Assembly (NCBI GenBank): GCA_965224735.1
Contig: OZ245059.1
Location: 248,001-312,000 of the forward strand
Origin: Robiginitomaculum_A sp036478535
GTDB taxonomy: Bacteria > Pseudomonadota > Alphaproteobacteria > Caulobacterales > Maricaulaceae
Direction: 5' to 3'
Length of the DNA stretch: 64,000 bases
This document shows positions 41,560 through 50,110 of the stretch, one piece after another. The notes under the pieces were generated by a model, which saw nothing but the letters and a program-made list of their open reading frames with translations, was not told where the DNA came from and ran no database searches. Numbering within the stretch: the first letter of the stretch is position 1; each line of letters starts with the position of its first letter. Both the position numbers and the translations under genes were made by a program.

Positions 41560-41778
41560 ATGAAAAAAGACCTACATCCAGATTATCACATGATCAAAGT
41601 TGTGATGACAGACGGAACAGAATATATGACCCGCTCCACCTATGGCAAAGAAGGGGATACACTCACCCTTGATATTGATGCAGGCTCGCATCCTGCATGG
41701 ACAGGCGGGGGCGCTAAACTTATGGATCGCGGCGGACGTGTTTCTCGCTTTAAAGATAAATTCAAGGGTTTTGCATAA
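41560..41778 (+). CDS. rpmE: 50S ribosomal protein L31
   Basis: 72 residues. MKKDLHPDYHMIKVVMTDGTEY and SHPAWTGGGAKLMDRGGRVSRFKDKFKGF match the alphaproteobacterial bL31. The zinc-type CxxC pairs are absent, as expected for the C-minus form. A box (acaggaaagtga) precedes ATG 41560. It is the only host gene within the 40.3-43.5 kb IS cluster, has its own promoter and terminator, and would be carried by the inferred IS200-mediated inversion. Confidence 0.95.
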   Translation: MKKDLHPDYHMIKVVMTDGTEYMTRSTYGKEGDTLTLDIDAGSHPAWTGGGAKLMDRGGRVSRFKDKFKGFA

Positions 41779-41795
41779 GCTGTTAAGCCCTTACG

Positions 41796-41824
41796 AAAAA
41801 ACCCGCAAAATTCACGGGTTTTTT
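41796..41824 (+). terminator. Intrinsic terminator of rpmE
   Basis: aaaaaacccg (41796-41805) pairs with cgggtttttt (41815-41824) around a 9-nt loop, ending in a T-run 18 bp after the rpmE stop. Confidence 0.85.
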
Positions 41825-41892
41825 ATACCTATACCCAGAATCCTTGATAACCCGCATTTTTCTTGACATTTCCCTCCTGATAGATTCGACTC

Positions 41893-42304
41893 ATGTTTAT
41901 GATTAAGTCTGGTTTTTTATCAAAGAGGGAACGCCGTGAGTTGGAGAGTGTCGTGCGTTGTCCGAGCGAGGATCATGGGATCGCGCGGCGGTGCAATGCA
42001 CTGCTTTTGCTGGATGATGGTAAGAGTTGTATTCAGATAGCCAAATATCTTTACCTTGATGATGATACGATCCGTGCTTGGTACAAAAAATACGCCGAGG
42101 GTGGTTTCGAGCTGATGGCGAGCTTTGACTATAGGGGTGGTTTCTCCAAATTGAGTGTGGACGCAGAAACGGCTCTTGTGTCTTGGTTGGAGGCTCGTGT
42201 CTGTCAGAATGTACACGAGGTTCGCGCCTTTATCTGGCACAACTGGCAAGTCGATTATTCCAAGTCTGGCTGTATCAAATTACTGCATCGTTTGAGTTTT
42301 GAAT
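41893..42304 (+). pseudogene. IS630-family transposase, N-terminal fragment (type B)
   Basis: About 136 residues of a different IS630 type: MIKSGFLSKRERRELESV, RRCNALLLLDDGKSCIQIAKYL, YAEGGFELMASFDYRGG and GCIKLLHRLSFE. These are the paired helix-turn-helix domains before the catalytic part. The frame is interrupted after SFE by the left end of IS200 copy 3 at a TGAAT site, and the rest of the gene is not found on the other side of that element or elsewhere in the window. Confidence 0.85.
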
Positions 42305-42792
42305 CTTTTTTAGGGTTTCATTCCTCGCCGCTTGCGGCGTAGAATATTCGCGTGAGCGAATATATCCATAAACGACATAACGTAACGATACTTCTTTACC
42401 ATTTTGTGTTTCCCGCAAAATATAGGCGTGCTGTTTTTGACCCCCAAGTTGATGAAGTTTTACGTGATGTTTGTTTGGAGATTGGAACGGATAAAGACCA
42501 TGTTCATTTTTTGGTACAGTCGGTTCCGACCTATACAGTGACCAAGTTGGTCACTGTAATAAAAAGTATCACCGCACGCGAGATATTTAGGTTGTGTCCT
42601 CATGTTAAAAAGTCACTTTGGGGTGGAGAATTTTGGAGTGATGGTTATTTTGCATCCACAGTTGGACGTCACGGAGATGAGAGCACAATAACAAGTTACG
42701 TCCAAAATCAAGGCAAAGAATATACAAAACTACACAGTGATAAACAACTTACACTCTTTTGATACCTCGCCCCTTGGGGCGGGGTTATTCAT
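42305..42792 (+). mobile_element. IS200/IS605-type element, type a, copy 3
   Basis: At 488 bp it is the plus-strand counterpart of copies 1 and 2. It starts with CTTTTTTAGGG after TGAAT and ends near TTATTCAT, with the same GC-rich end hairpins. Its left flank is the IS630 type B gene and its right flank is the N-terminal half of IS481 copy 1 on the minus strand. The exact right end is uncertain by about 2 bp. Confidence 0.88.
42352..42762 (+). CDS. tnpA: IS200/IS605 TnpA, copy 3 (11-residue deletion)
   Basis: 136 residues. It carries the same 33-bp deletion as copy 2 (DVCLEIGTDKDH) but without the extra proline. In copy 1 the lost segment is bounded by direct repeats TTTGGAGATTG, so slippage or recombination between them explains the loss. 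HUH and tyrosine residues are intact. The GTG start (42352) is the loop of a stem with arms at 42344-42351 and 42356-42363. Confidence 0.88.
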   Translation: MSEYIHKRHNVTILLYHFVFPAKYRRAVFDPQVDEVLRDVCLEIGTDKDHVHFLVQSVPTYTVTKLVTVIKSITAREIFRLCPHVKKSLWGGEFWSDGYFASTVGRHGDESTITSYVQNQGKEYTKLHSDKQLTLF

Positions 42793-43398
42793 TTAAACTT
42801 GAGCATGAATGAATTTTGATTTTCTTTCCCAAGCTTGGAAGTGTTTTACGGTGATACCGTTTTTGCTCACCCTCATGTGGTCGATCTGCACCCGTTCGCC
42901 CATTTTCATGAGCTTGTAGACCCAGCGTTTGGCATGGGATTTTCTGAAGTTTGTGTTTCTTTTTGCTCTTGGAGCAGAGCGTGATTTTGTGATGATACCT
43001 TTAGTGAACAAAGTTTTTAATATGCGTCCAACTGTGCTGGCAACTGTGCTGGCGCTTATAGTCTGGCCGTGGTCACGGCGCAGGACAACGGCAATCTTGT
43101 CCTTACCCCATGTCTGATTTTCTCTGCGTATACGCAAGACAAGCTGCTTCTCGGCCTCGCCCCATTTGGGTTTGTTGAGGCTATGGGGCCGCTTTGAGAG
43201 CGGTGTAATTCCGTGTGCAAGCCTATCCAAAACCTTTTTGTAACGATAATATGTCGCCCGCGATATACCGACAAATTCAGCGCATTTACGCTCACTGACA
43301 CCCTCGAATTTTAGGCTTTGCCGCATGAGCAGTACTGCCGTACCGCGTCTTCGTGCTTGCGCCTGTAGACATCCAGACATTCTTGTGCACGCGCCCAA
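42793..43398 (-). pseudogene. IS481-family integrase, N-terminal half (copy 1)
   Basis: The minus-strand frame contains LLMRQSLKFEGVSERKCAEFVGISRATYYRYKK (helix-turn-helix, quoted in parts), GKDKIAVVLRRDHGQTISASTV, and the start of the rve domain QIDHMRVSKNGITVKHF with the first catalytic D. It ends at KFIHAQV where IS200 copy 3 begins; the natural continuation is at 41066 on the other strand. The element terminus is at 43542 (TGTATA on the minus strand). A 12-bp duplication gives TVASTV inside the frame. Confidence 0.87.
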
Positions 43399-43509
43399 GC
43401 GTACAGTCTATAGATATTCGGGCTATAGATATTTTATCTGCATAGCCGCTTCCTCCAGTTTGGTTCGTAACAAACCCAACATGGCGGAAGCAACTTAAAT
43501 AAAGCAACC

Positions 43510-46500
43510 CTAAAAAGTCTCACATCTATATGAATTTATACAATCAGCAATTATAATATCTATGTTTTCAGTTTGCACGGTCAAAATAGCCTCATTTTCA
43601 TTCTTTGCCAGAAATACCAAACACCCCCAAGCCTTTAACAATTCCTGCATACCTTCTAAAATTTCCGTCTCATCATCAATGCATAATACGGCGAGCTCTT
43701 TTGGCAATGCTGTAGAAAGAGCCAAGTTACGACTATGCTCAGAATTCTTACGCATCTGTTTATAGGAGCGCGGCACAGTGACACTAAATACACTACCCTT
43801 ATCGACCCATGAGCGTAATGCAGTGGATGCATCTAACAATCCAGCCATTCGCTTGACAACAGACAGTCCAAGCCCAATACCTCTATCATTATCAAAGCTA
43901 CTTGCGTTCAACCTGTAAAATTCATCAAACACCCGCTTTTGGTCGTCCACAGAAATACCCCGCCCAGTATCCCATACTTCAATTCTAACTTTTTCTTTAC
44001 CGTCCCGCCTTGCTCCGATCAATATCCGCCCGCTGCTAGTATATCGACGGGCATTTGAAACATAGTTGCGCAATATACTTGTCAATAAATTCGGATCAGA
44101 AAAAACACTTAACTGCGTTGGCACCAACCGAATTTCAAGATTTGCCTTTTTCACCATCGGATAAGCTTCGTCGTATATATCTTCTAGTAATGGTCCCAAG
44201 GGAAGAATTGTCGGTTGCGCGCTTATACCGCCGTGGTCTAGGCGGGAAATATCAAGCAGACCCTTAAGTAATTTATCAGCAGATTGAATCGCATGATCCG
44301 CTTTACTAACCATTCTATCAATCTCTTCATTACCAGTATCATTGGTTTTTACAGCCCCCAAGAACAACCGGGCAGCGTTAAGCGGCTGTAGTAAATCGTG
44401 GCTTGCCGTTGCTAAAAACCGGGTTTTGGACGCATTTGCATCTTCGGCAGTTTTTCTGGCGACATTAAGATCATTTGCCATAGTTTCAAGTGATTTTGTT
44501 CTCTGTTGAACCCGAGTTTCTAAAGTCGTATTGGCTTCCAGCAATGCCTGTTCCCTTCTTTTATCATCAGTAATATCGTTAAATGTTGTTACATATCCAC
44601 CGCCTGACATAGGACTGCCAACAATTCTTATAAACCGGCCATCTGGTGTTTTTCGTTCGTACACATGCACGCGGCCAGCCTTCATATACGATATTCTCCG
44701 TTTTAACTGATCGTCAAGATTTTCAATATGCATCCAACCATTGTTCATATTATACTCAATCAACTGGATGACTGGAACATGTACCTTCACCAAGCCGTCT
44801 GGGTATTTGAACAATGCAACATAAGCACTATTCCAGGCGACAAGGCATTGCTGAGTGTCGACAACGCTAATGCCTTGCGGAATGTTCTCCAACATTGACT
44901 GTAGCATATTTCTGTCAAAACGTTCGGCGAGAGTTTGTTGATCAAGTACGGTGAGCAAATCACTAAACTCTACATCCCCGCCGCCGATAGCCGATAGCAT
45001 AACAACCCGAGCGGAGGATGCACCAATGGCACTTGCCAGCAAGCGCTCGGTTCTTTGCACAAGTTGCCATTCAGCTTTATGGCCACCCGAGATTTTCACA
45101 TCGAATTCTTCCCCGATTTTCTCAAATGCATGGGTTACAGCATCAGGATTAAGAAACCTGCTTGCTAATGTCCTTAGGCCATCAGGCGAAATGGCACTCT
45201 TTTGCGAAGACTGGTGGATCTTCTTTGGTAGAAGTACATCCCCGCCATAAACGAAAGCTGCCGATTGCACACGGTCGCGTAGACGTTCTCGTGTGGAGAG
45301 GGAAATAATAATAAACAAAATAAGGTTGGCAGAAAGGCTCCATACAACGCCGTGTGTTAAACTATCCCCAAAACTAACACCAAAAATGCTATGTGGATCC
45401 ATCCATGCAGGAAGGTTTTGAGCGAAATGGTCGTACCCGACTATTGCTGGTATAAACAGTGTGAATGACCATAAACAAAAACCGACTATTAACCCAGCTA
45501 GCACTCCATTGCGTTTCCCCTGTCGCCAATAAATAGCGCCAAGCAATGCGGGCGCAAATTGTGCGGCTGCGGCGAATGACAACAAGCCAATTTGCGCAAG
45601 AGCGGCATTGTTCTGAGCAAACCGATAATAACCATAGGCGAGTATGAGCAGGATAACGATCACAGACCGGCGCACAACCAGCAATTGAGAACTTGCATCG
45701 TTTAACCGCGTTAGCCGGCCAGTACGAATTAAAGCTGGAACAATAATATCATTGGTTACCATGGTCGACAAAGCAATAGTTGCAACAATAACCATCCCTG
45801 ATGCTGCGGAAAACCCGCCTAAAAAGACGAAAAGTGCTAAATAATTTTTGCCCTGAGTTAAAGGTAATTCAAGCACATATAGATCAGCAGATACATTTGT
45901 TGGCACGACAGCCAAACCTGCAATTGTTATCGGAATGACAACAATACTTGTTAATAATAAATACACTGGAAACAACCAGCGTGCTCGCCGAACTTCAGCT
46001 TTGTTATAGCGCTCAATAATGGCCACATGAAATTGGCGAGGCAAACAAATTATCGCCGCCATTGATAGCAATAGACTGGTCATTGCCCGCCCAGAAATAT
46101 TCACGTTTGAAAAACCAGATGCCGCAGCTTTAACCACGGCATCTGGTTCATTTACAAGTACAATCACAGACAAAATGCAAACGGCGATGAGAGCGGATAT
46201 TTTTATTATACTCTCGAAAGCGAGAACATGCATCAAACCTGGGTTATGCTTTGTCGTATCAGAATTGCGCGCACCAAATAAAATGGCAAAGATGGCAAGA
46301 GCTATTGCTGTAATTAATACTGTTTCATTTGTTGTATCCGTTTTAATGGCTCCGTCTTTAGATACCAAAGCTTCAAAACTCATACCCACTGATTTTAACT
46401 GTAGAGCAACATAGGGCAGACTTCCAGCTACAGCCATGATTGTAGCAACGGCAACTACGCCTCGGCTTTTCCCGTACCGGGCGGATAAAAAATCGGAAAT

Positions 46501-46797
46501 AGATGTTATACTTTCGCGCTGGGCAATGTCCCCGATCCGGCTCAATACACTTGGAAAAAACATAAACACCAAAGCAGGGCCGACATAAATCCAAACGTAA
46601 TCCCAACCGCTTGTAGTCGCGGAACCAACCGCACCAAAATACGTCCAAGACGTACAATAAACGGTCAATGCCAAAGCATAAACAAAGGGGCTTTGTCGTT
46701 TCTTTTCCTTGCGTGCCGCTTTGTCCTGTTGCCAGGCAATCGCAAATAACCCGAAAATATAGAGAGATGTAACAATGAGAGTTAACCAAATTGGCAT
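43510..46797 (-). CDS. Symporter-domain hybrid histidine kinase, receiver truncated
   Basis: 1095 residues. The N-terminal ~500 residues form a sodium:solute-symporter-like domain with about 13 membrane helices, as in CbrA-type kinases. A PAS domain (ENIPQGISVVDTQQCLVAWN), a coiled coil, a HisKA domain with His800 in ATASHDLLQPLNAARLF, and an HATPase domain (DPNLLTSILRNYVSNA, VWDTGRGIS, GIGLGLSVVKRMAG) follow. The receiver domain begins LAVLCIDDETEILEG and stops after IIIAD: Asp1085, the phosphoacceptor, is the last native residue before the IS481 end at 43542. Ten foreign residues (CINSYRCETF) are appended. Kinase core intact; phosphorelay to its own receiver must be lost. Confidence 0.92.
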   Translation of the reverse strand: MPIWLTLIVTSLYIFGLFAIAWQQDKAARKEKKRQSPFVYALALTVYCTSWTYFGAVGSATTSGWDYVWIYVGPALVFMFFPSVLSRIGDIAQRESITSISDFLSARYGKSRGVVAVATIMAVAGSLPYVALQLKSVGMSFEALVSKDGAIKTDTTNETVLITAIALAIFAILFGARNSDTTKHNPGLMHVLAFESIIKISALIAVCILSVIVLVNEPDAVVKAAASGFSNVNISGRAMTSLLLSMAAIICLPRQFHVAIIERYNKAEVRRARWLFPVYLLLTSIVVIPITIAGLAVVPTNVSADLYVLELPLTQGKNYLALFVFLGGFSAASGMVIVATIALSTMVTNDIIVPALIRTGRLTRLNDASSQLLVVRRSVIVILLILAYGYYRFAQNNAALAQIGLLSFAAAAQFAPALLGAIYWRQGKRNGVLAGLIVGFCLWSFTLFIPAIVGYDHFAQNLPAWMDPHSIFGVSFGDSLTHGVVWSLSANLILFIIISLSTRERLRDRVQSAAFVYGGDVLLPKKIHQSSQKSAISPDGLRTLASRFLNPDAVTHAFEKIGEEFDVKISGGHKAEWQLVQRTERLLASAIGASSARVVMLSAIGGGDVEFSDLLTVLDQQTLAERFDRNMLQSMLENIPQGISVVDTQQCLVAWNSAYVALFKYPDGLVKVHVPVIQLIEYNMNNGWMHIENLDDQLKRRISYMKAGRVHVYERKTPDGRFIRIVGSPMSGGGYVTTFNDITDDKRREQALLEANTTLETRVQQRTKSLETMANDLNVARKTAEDANASKTRFLATASHDLLQPLNAARLFLGAVKTNDTGNEEIDRMVSKADHAIQSADKLLKGLLDISRLDHGGISAQPTILPLGPLLEDIYDEAYPMVKKANLEIRLVPTQLSVFSDPNLLTSILRNYVSNARRYTSSGRILIGARRDGKEKVRIEVWDTGRGISVDDQKRVFDEFYRLNASSFDNDRGIGLGLSVVKRMAGLLDASTALRSWVDKGSVFSVTVPRSYKQMRKNSEHSRNLALSTALPKELAVLCIDDETEILEGMQELLKAWGCLVFLAKNENEAILTVQTENIDIIIADCINSYRCETF

Positions 46798-46915
46798 ATT
46801 AATCTCCTATGGAGGCTACAGCATAACATATAAAACCAAAGACAGACATCCCAAAATCTGTTATTCAGAGCTTCCCTAAATATGGCAAGTGCACAATAGT
46901 GTATAATGAGCAAAA

Positions 46916-47470
46916 ATGAATATTACTACCTATACAATTAAAGATGTATTTTCAATGCAACCTCAAAAATTTGAAGATAAACGTGGTTTTTTTTCTGAAA
47001 CATATAACGCTCAGGTTTTCAACGAAATGGTAAATACCGAGATCACATTCTTACAAGACAATCACTCTATGTCATTGAGAAAAAACACGGTAAGGGGGTT
47101 GCATTATCAAACAAGCCCGTATTGCCAAGGAAAATTGGTACGCTGCGTGAGAGGAAGTATATTAGACGTTGCAGTCGATGTTCGCGCGCAATCACCCACT
47201 TTTGGAGAACATATATGCCTTGTGCTCAGTGCGCAAAATTGCAGACAATTATGGATACCAGAAGGGTTTTTACATGGGTTTTTAACCTTGGAAGCCAACA
47301 CAGAAGTAACGTACAAAGTGACTAATTATTATATGTCTGAACATGACAATGCGGTCCGTTGGAATGATCCGACTCTAAATATTGAATGGGGCATTGAAGA
47401 CGGCGAAGCAGTTCTTTCTGAGAAAGATTGTAAGGCTCCCTTTTTTAAGCGTTCTATATTTAGCGCTTAG
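46916..47470 (+). CDS. rfbC: dTDP-4-dehydrorhamnose 3,5-epimerase
   Basis: 184 residues of the RmlC cupin family. RGLHYQ holds the catalytic histidine, QDNHSMSLRKNTVRG the substrate loop, GSILDVAVDVR and IPEGFLHGFLTL the cupin core, and YKVTNYYMSEHDNAVRWNDP the C-terminal active-site lid. It epimerises dTDP-4-keto-6-deoxyglucose on the route to dTDP-rhamnose. The rmlA, rmlB and rmlD partners are not in the window, so it is an orphan here. It converges on metH. Confidence 0.93.
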   Translation: MNITTYTIKDVFSMQPQKFEDKRGFFSETYNAQVFNEMVNTEITFLQDNHSMSLRKNTVRGLHYQTSPYCQGKLVRCVRGSILDVAVDVRAQSPTFGEHICLVLSAQNCRQLWIPEGFLHGFLTLEANTEVTYKVTNYYMSEHDNAVRWNDPTLNIEWGIEDGEAVLSEKDCKAPFFKRSIFSA

Positions 47471-47484
47471 CCTTCACTATACGT

Positions 47485-50109
47485 TTACATTAATAACGGT
47501 GCCAACCATTTTTCCATTGTTTTTGTACTCAGCCCTTTGCGCATTGCATAATCTTGGACTTGTTCATGTGTGATTTTCCCGACCCCGAAATATAGGCTGT
47601 CCGGGTGAGACAAATAAAGCCCAGATACGCTGGAGGCAGGCCACATGGCAAAACCTTCCGTTAGTTTCACGCCAGTTACGTTTTCATTACCAAGTAGATT
47701 AAACAAAGTTGTTTTTTCAGTGTGGTCTGGCTGGGCTGGATAGCCAGGAGCAGGGCGTATACCGCAGTATTTTTCGGCAATCATCTCTTCTGAGTTATAT
47801 TTTTCACCGTGTTCATAACCCCAAAATTCTCTACGGACACGCTCATGAAAATGTTCCGCCATAGCTTCGGCCAGTCTGTCTGTTAGAGCTTGGAATAAAA
47901 TGGCGCTATAATCATCGCCCTTATTTTTAAATTTTTGCACATGGTTATCTTCGCCCAAACCTGCAGTAACACAAAACCCTCCGATAAAATCTTCTTTGGG
48001 TGCAATAAAATCTGAGAGCGCGTAATTAGGCTTACCTTTGGACTTCACAATTTGCTGACGTAAAGTGTGAAACTTTGTTAGCTCTTCATTGCGCGTCTCG
48101 TCCTTAAATAACCGAATATCATCACCATCGCGTTCTGCTGGCCAAAAACCTATTGTCGCACGTGCGCGCACCCACTTTCTTGAAATTATTTTGTCCAGCA
48201 TATTTTGCGCATCTTGGTATAGTTCACGTGCCGTTGCTCCATATACATTATTATCAAGAATAGCTGGAAAGCGTCCTTTGAGTTCCCAAGTGGCAAAGAA
48301 GGGAGTCCAATCAATATAATCACGTACTTTTGTAAGGTTGTAATCATCAAATATTTTTCGACCAATGAATTTTGGCTTGGGCGGAATATATCCATCAAAG
48401 TTAACGGAAAAAGCATTGTCACGCGCTTGCCTCAAAGTCAGTCTTTTTTTCTTATGTAGACCTGCTTCATGAATTTCACGGGTGCGGATATAATCATTTT
48501 TAATGTTAGCAACATAGGTCTTTTTATCCTCGCCCAGCAAAGCACTCATAACCCCTACTGCACGCGAGGCATCTTGCACATAAATAGCGGCATTGTTTTT
48601 ATAGGCTGGTTCAATTTTAACGGCCGTATGAGTTTTCGATGTGGTCGCACCGCCGATCAAAAGCGGTAGATCTATCTTCAATCTTTGCATTTCACTGGCG
48701 ATAAATACCATTTCATCAAGGCTCGGCGTGATCAGGCCCGATAAACCAATAAGATCTGCATCATGCTCTTTGGCGGCGTCTAAAATTTTTGAACAAGGTA
48801 CCATCACGCCCAAATCAACGACATCATAGCCATTACATTGCAATACAACGCCGACAATGTTTTTACCAATGTCATGCACATCACCTTTAACTGTCGCCAT
48901 AATGATTTTACCGTTTGAGGTGCTGGTTGTGCCAAGCGCCTCTTTTTCGGCATCCATAAAGGGCATTAAATGCGCCACGGCCTGTTTCATGACGCGGGCA
49001 GATTTTACCACTTGCGGCAAGAACATTTTGCCAGAGCCAAACAAATCCCCGACTCTGTCCATACCCATCATAAGCGGGCCTTCAATCACATGCAAAGGCC
49101 GCTCCGCAGCTAGGCGTGCTTCTTCGGTATCTGCGTCAATATATTTTGTGATGCCGTGAACAAGAGCATGCGCCAGGCGCTCCTTAACACTTTCTTCACG
49201 CCATTTTGTGTCGACGATTTTGGCTTTTCGTTTGCCGCCCCGGTATTTTTCGGCCACCTCTAGCAAACGGTCGGTTGAATCATCGCGCCTGTTTAAGATG
49301 ACATCTTCTACGCGCTCGCGGAGTTCTTCAGGAATGTCATCATAAATAGCGAGCTGCCCCGCATTGACAATGGCCATGTCCAGCCCTGCTGGAATAGCGT
49401 GATATAAAAACACGCTATGCATGGCTTCGCGTACTGGATTATTGCCGCGAAAAGAAAAGGACACATTGGAAAGTCCGCCCGAAATACGAGCGTAGGGCAA
49501 GTACTTCTTGATCCGCCTGCACGCCTCTAAAAAATCGACGGCGTAATTATTATGCTCATCTATACCCGTAGCCACTGCAAAAATGTTAGGGTCAAAAATA
49601 ATGTCTTCAGGCGGGAACCCAACCTGTTTGGTTAAAAGGTTATAAGCGCGTTGGCATATTTCAAATTTTTGATCGGCAGTTTCCGCCTGACCTTCCTCAT
49701 CAAAGGCCATCACCACAGTCGCCGCGCCGTAGCGGCGCACCAGTTCAGCGTGTTTTAAAAATAGCTCTTCCCCCTCTTTCATAGAGATGGAATTCACTAC
49801 CGCCTTGCCTTGCACGCATTTTAGGCCAGCCTCGATAACGCTCCATTTGGAACTATCTATCATAATCGGTACGCGAGAAATATCAGGCTCGGAGGCAATG
49901 AGGTTTAGATAAGTCGTCATGGCTTTCGCACCGTCTATCAGGCCGTCATCCATATTAATATCGATAATTTGCGCGCCGTTTTCTACTTGTTGTCGAGCAA
50001 TGCTCAGCGCTTCGTCAAAGTTCTCGTCAACGACAAGGCGCTTGAATTTAGCCGAGCCAGCCACATTGGTACGCTCACCAATATTAATAAATTGGGTCAG
50101 GCTTGTCAT
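47485..50109 (-). CDS. metH: Methionine synthase, folate/B12/activation subunit
   Basis: 874 residues making up the C-terminal three modules of MetH: a pterin-binding barrel (NIGERTNVAGSAKF, INMDDGLIDG, PIMIDSSKWSVIEAG), the cobalamin module with KGDVHDIGKNIVGVVL (His412 as B12 ligand) and LIGGATTSKTHTA, and the SAM-dependent activation domain ending RPAPGYPAQPDHTEK. It lacks the homocysteine-binding barrel, which is encoded by the adjacent gene 50111-51163 one base away. This two-gene MetH is known in several alphaproteobacterial lineages. It acts in the metF-metH1-metH2 operon under the SAM-I riboswitch. Confidence 0.95.
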   Translation of the reverse strand: MTSLTQFINIGERTNVAGSAKFKRLVVDENFDEALSIARQQVENGAQIIDINMDDGLIDGAKAMTTYLNLIASEPDISRVPIMIDSSKWSVIEAGLKCVQGKAVVNSISMKEGEELFLKHAELVRRYGAATVVMAFDEEGQAETADQKFEICQRAYNLLTKQVGFPPEDIIFDPNIFAVATGIDEHNNYAVDFLEACRRIKKYLPYARISGGLSNVSFSFRGNNPVREAMHSVFLYHAIPAGLDMAIVNAGQLAIYDDIPEELRERVEDVILNRRDDSTDRLLEVAEKYRGGKRKAKIVDTKWREESVKERLAHALVHGITKYIDADTEEARLAAERPLHVIEGPLMMGMDRVGDLFGSGKMFLPQVVKSARVMKQAVAHLMPFMDAEKEALGTTSTSNGKIIMATVKGDVHDIGKNIVGVVLQCNGYDVVDLGVMVPCSKILDAAKEHDADLIGLSGLITPSLDEMVFIASEMQRLKIDLPLLIGGATTSKTHTAVKIEPAYKNNAAIYVQDASRAVGVMSALLGEDKKTYVANIKNDYIRTREIHEAGLHKKKRLTLRQARDNAFSVNFDGYIPPKPKFIGRKIFDDYNLTKVRDYIDWTPFFATWELKGRFPAILDNNVYGATARELYQDAQNMLDKIISRKWVRARATIGFWPAERDGDDIRLFKDETRNEELTKFHTLRQQIVKSKGKPNYALSDFIAPKEDFIGGFCVTAGLGEDNHVQKFKNKGDDYSAILFQALTDRLAEAMAEHFHERVRREFWGYEHGEKYNSEEMIAEKYCGIRPAPGYPAQPDHTEKTTLFNLLGNENVTGVKLTEGFAMWPASSVSGLYLSHPDSLYFGVGKITHEQVQDYAMRKGLSTKTMEKWLAPLLM

Positions 50110-50110
50110 G

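Noticed and set aside
43292..43507. A 71-codon minus-strand frame next to the IS481 N-terminal half
   Set aside because: It overlaps the integrase helix-turn-helix coding region in another frame and runs through the element's non-coding end; treated as a shadow.
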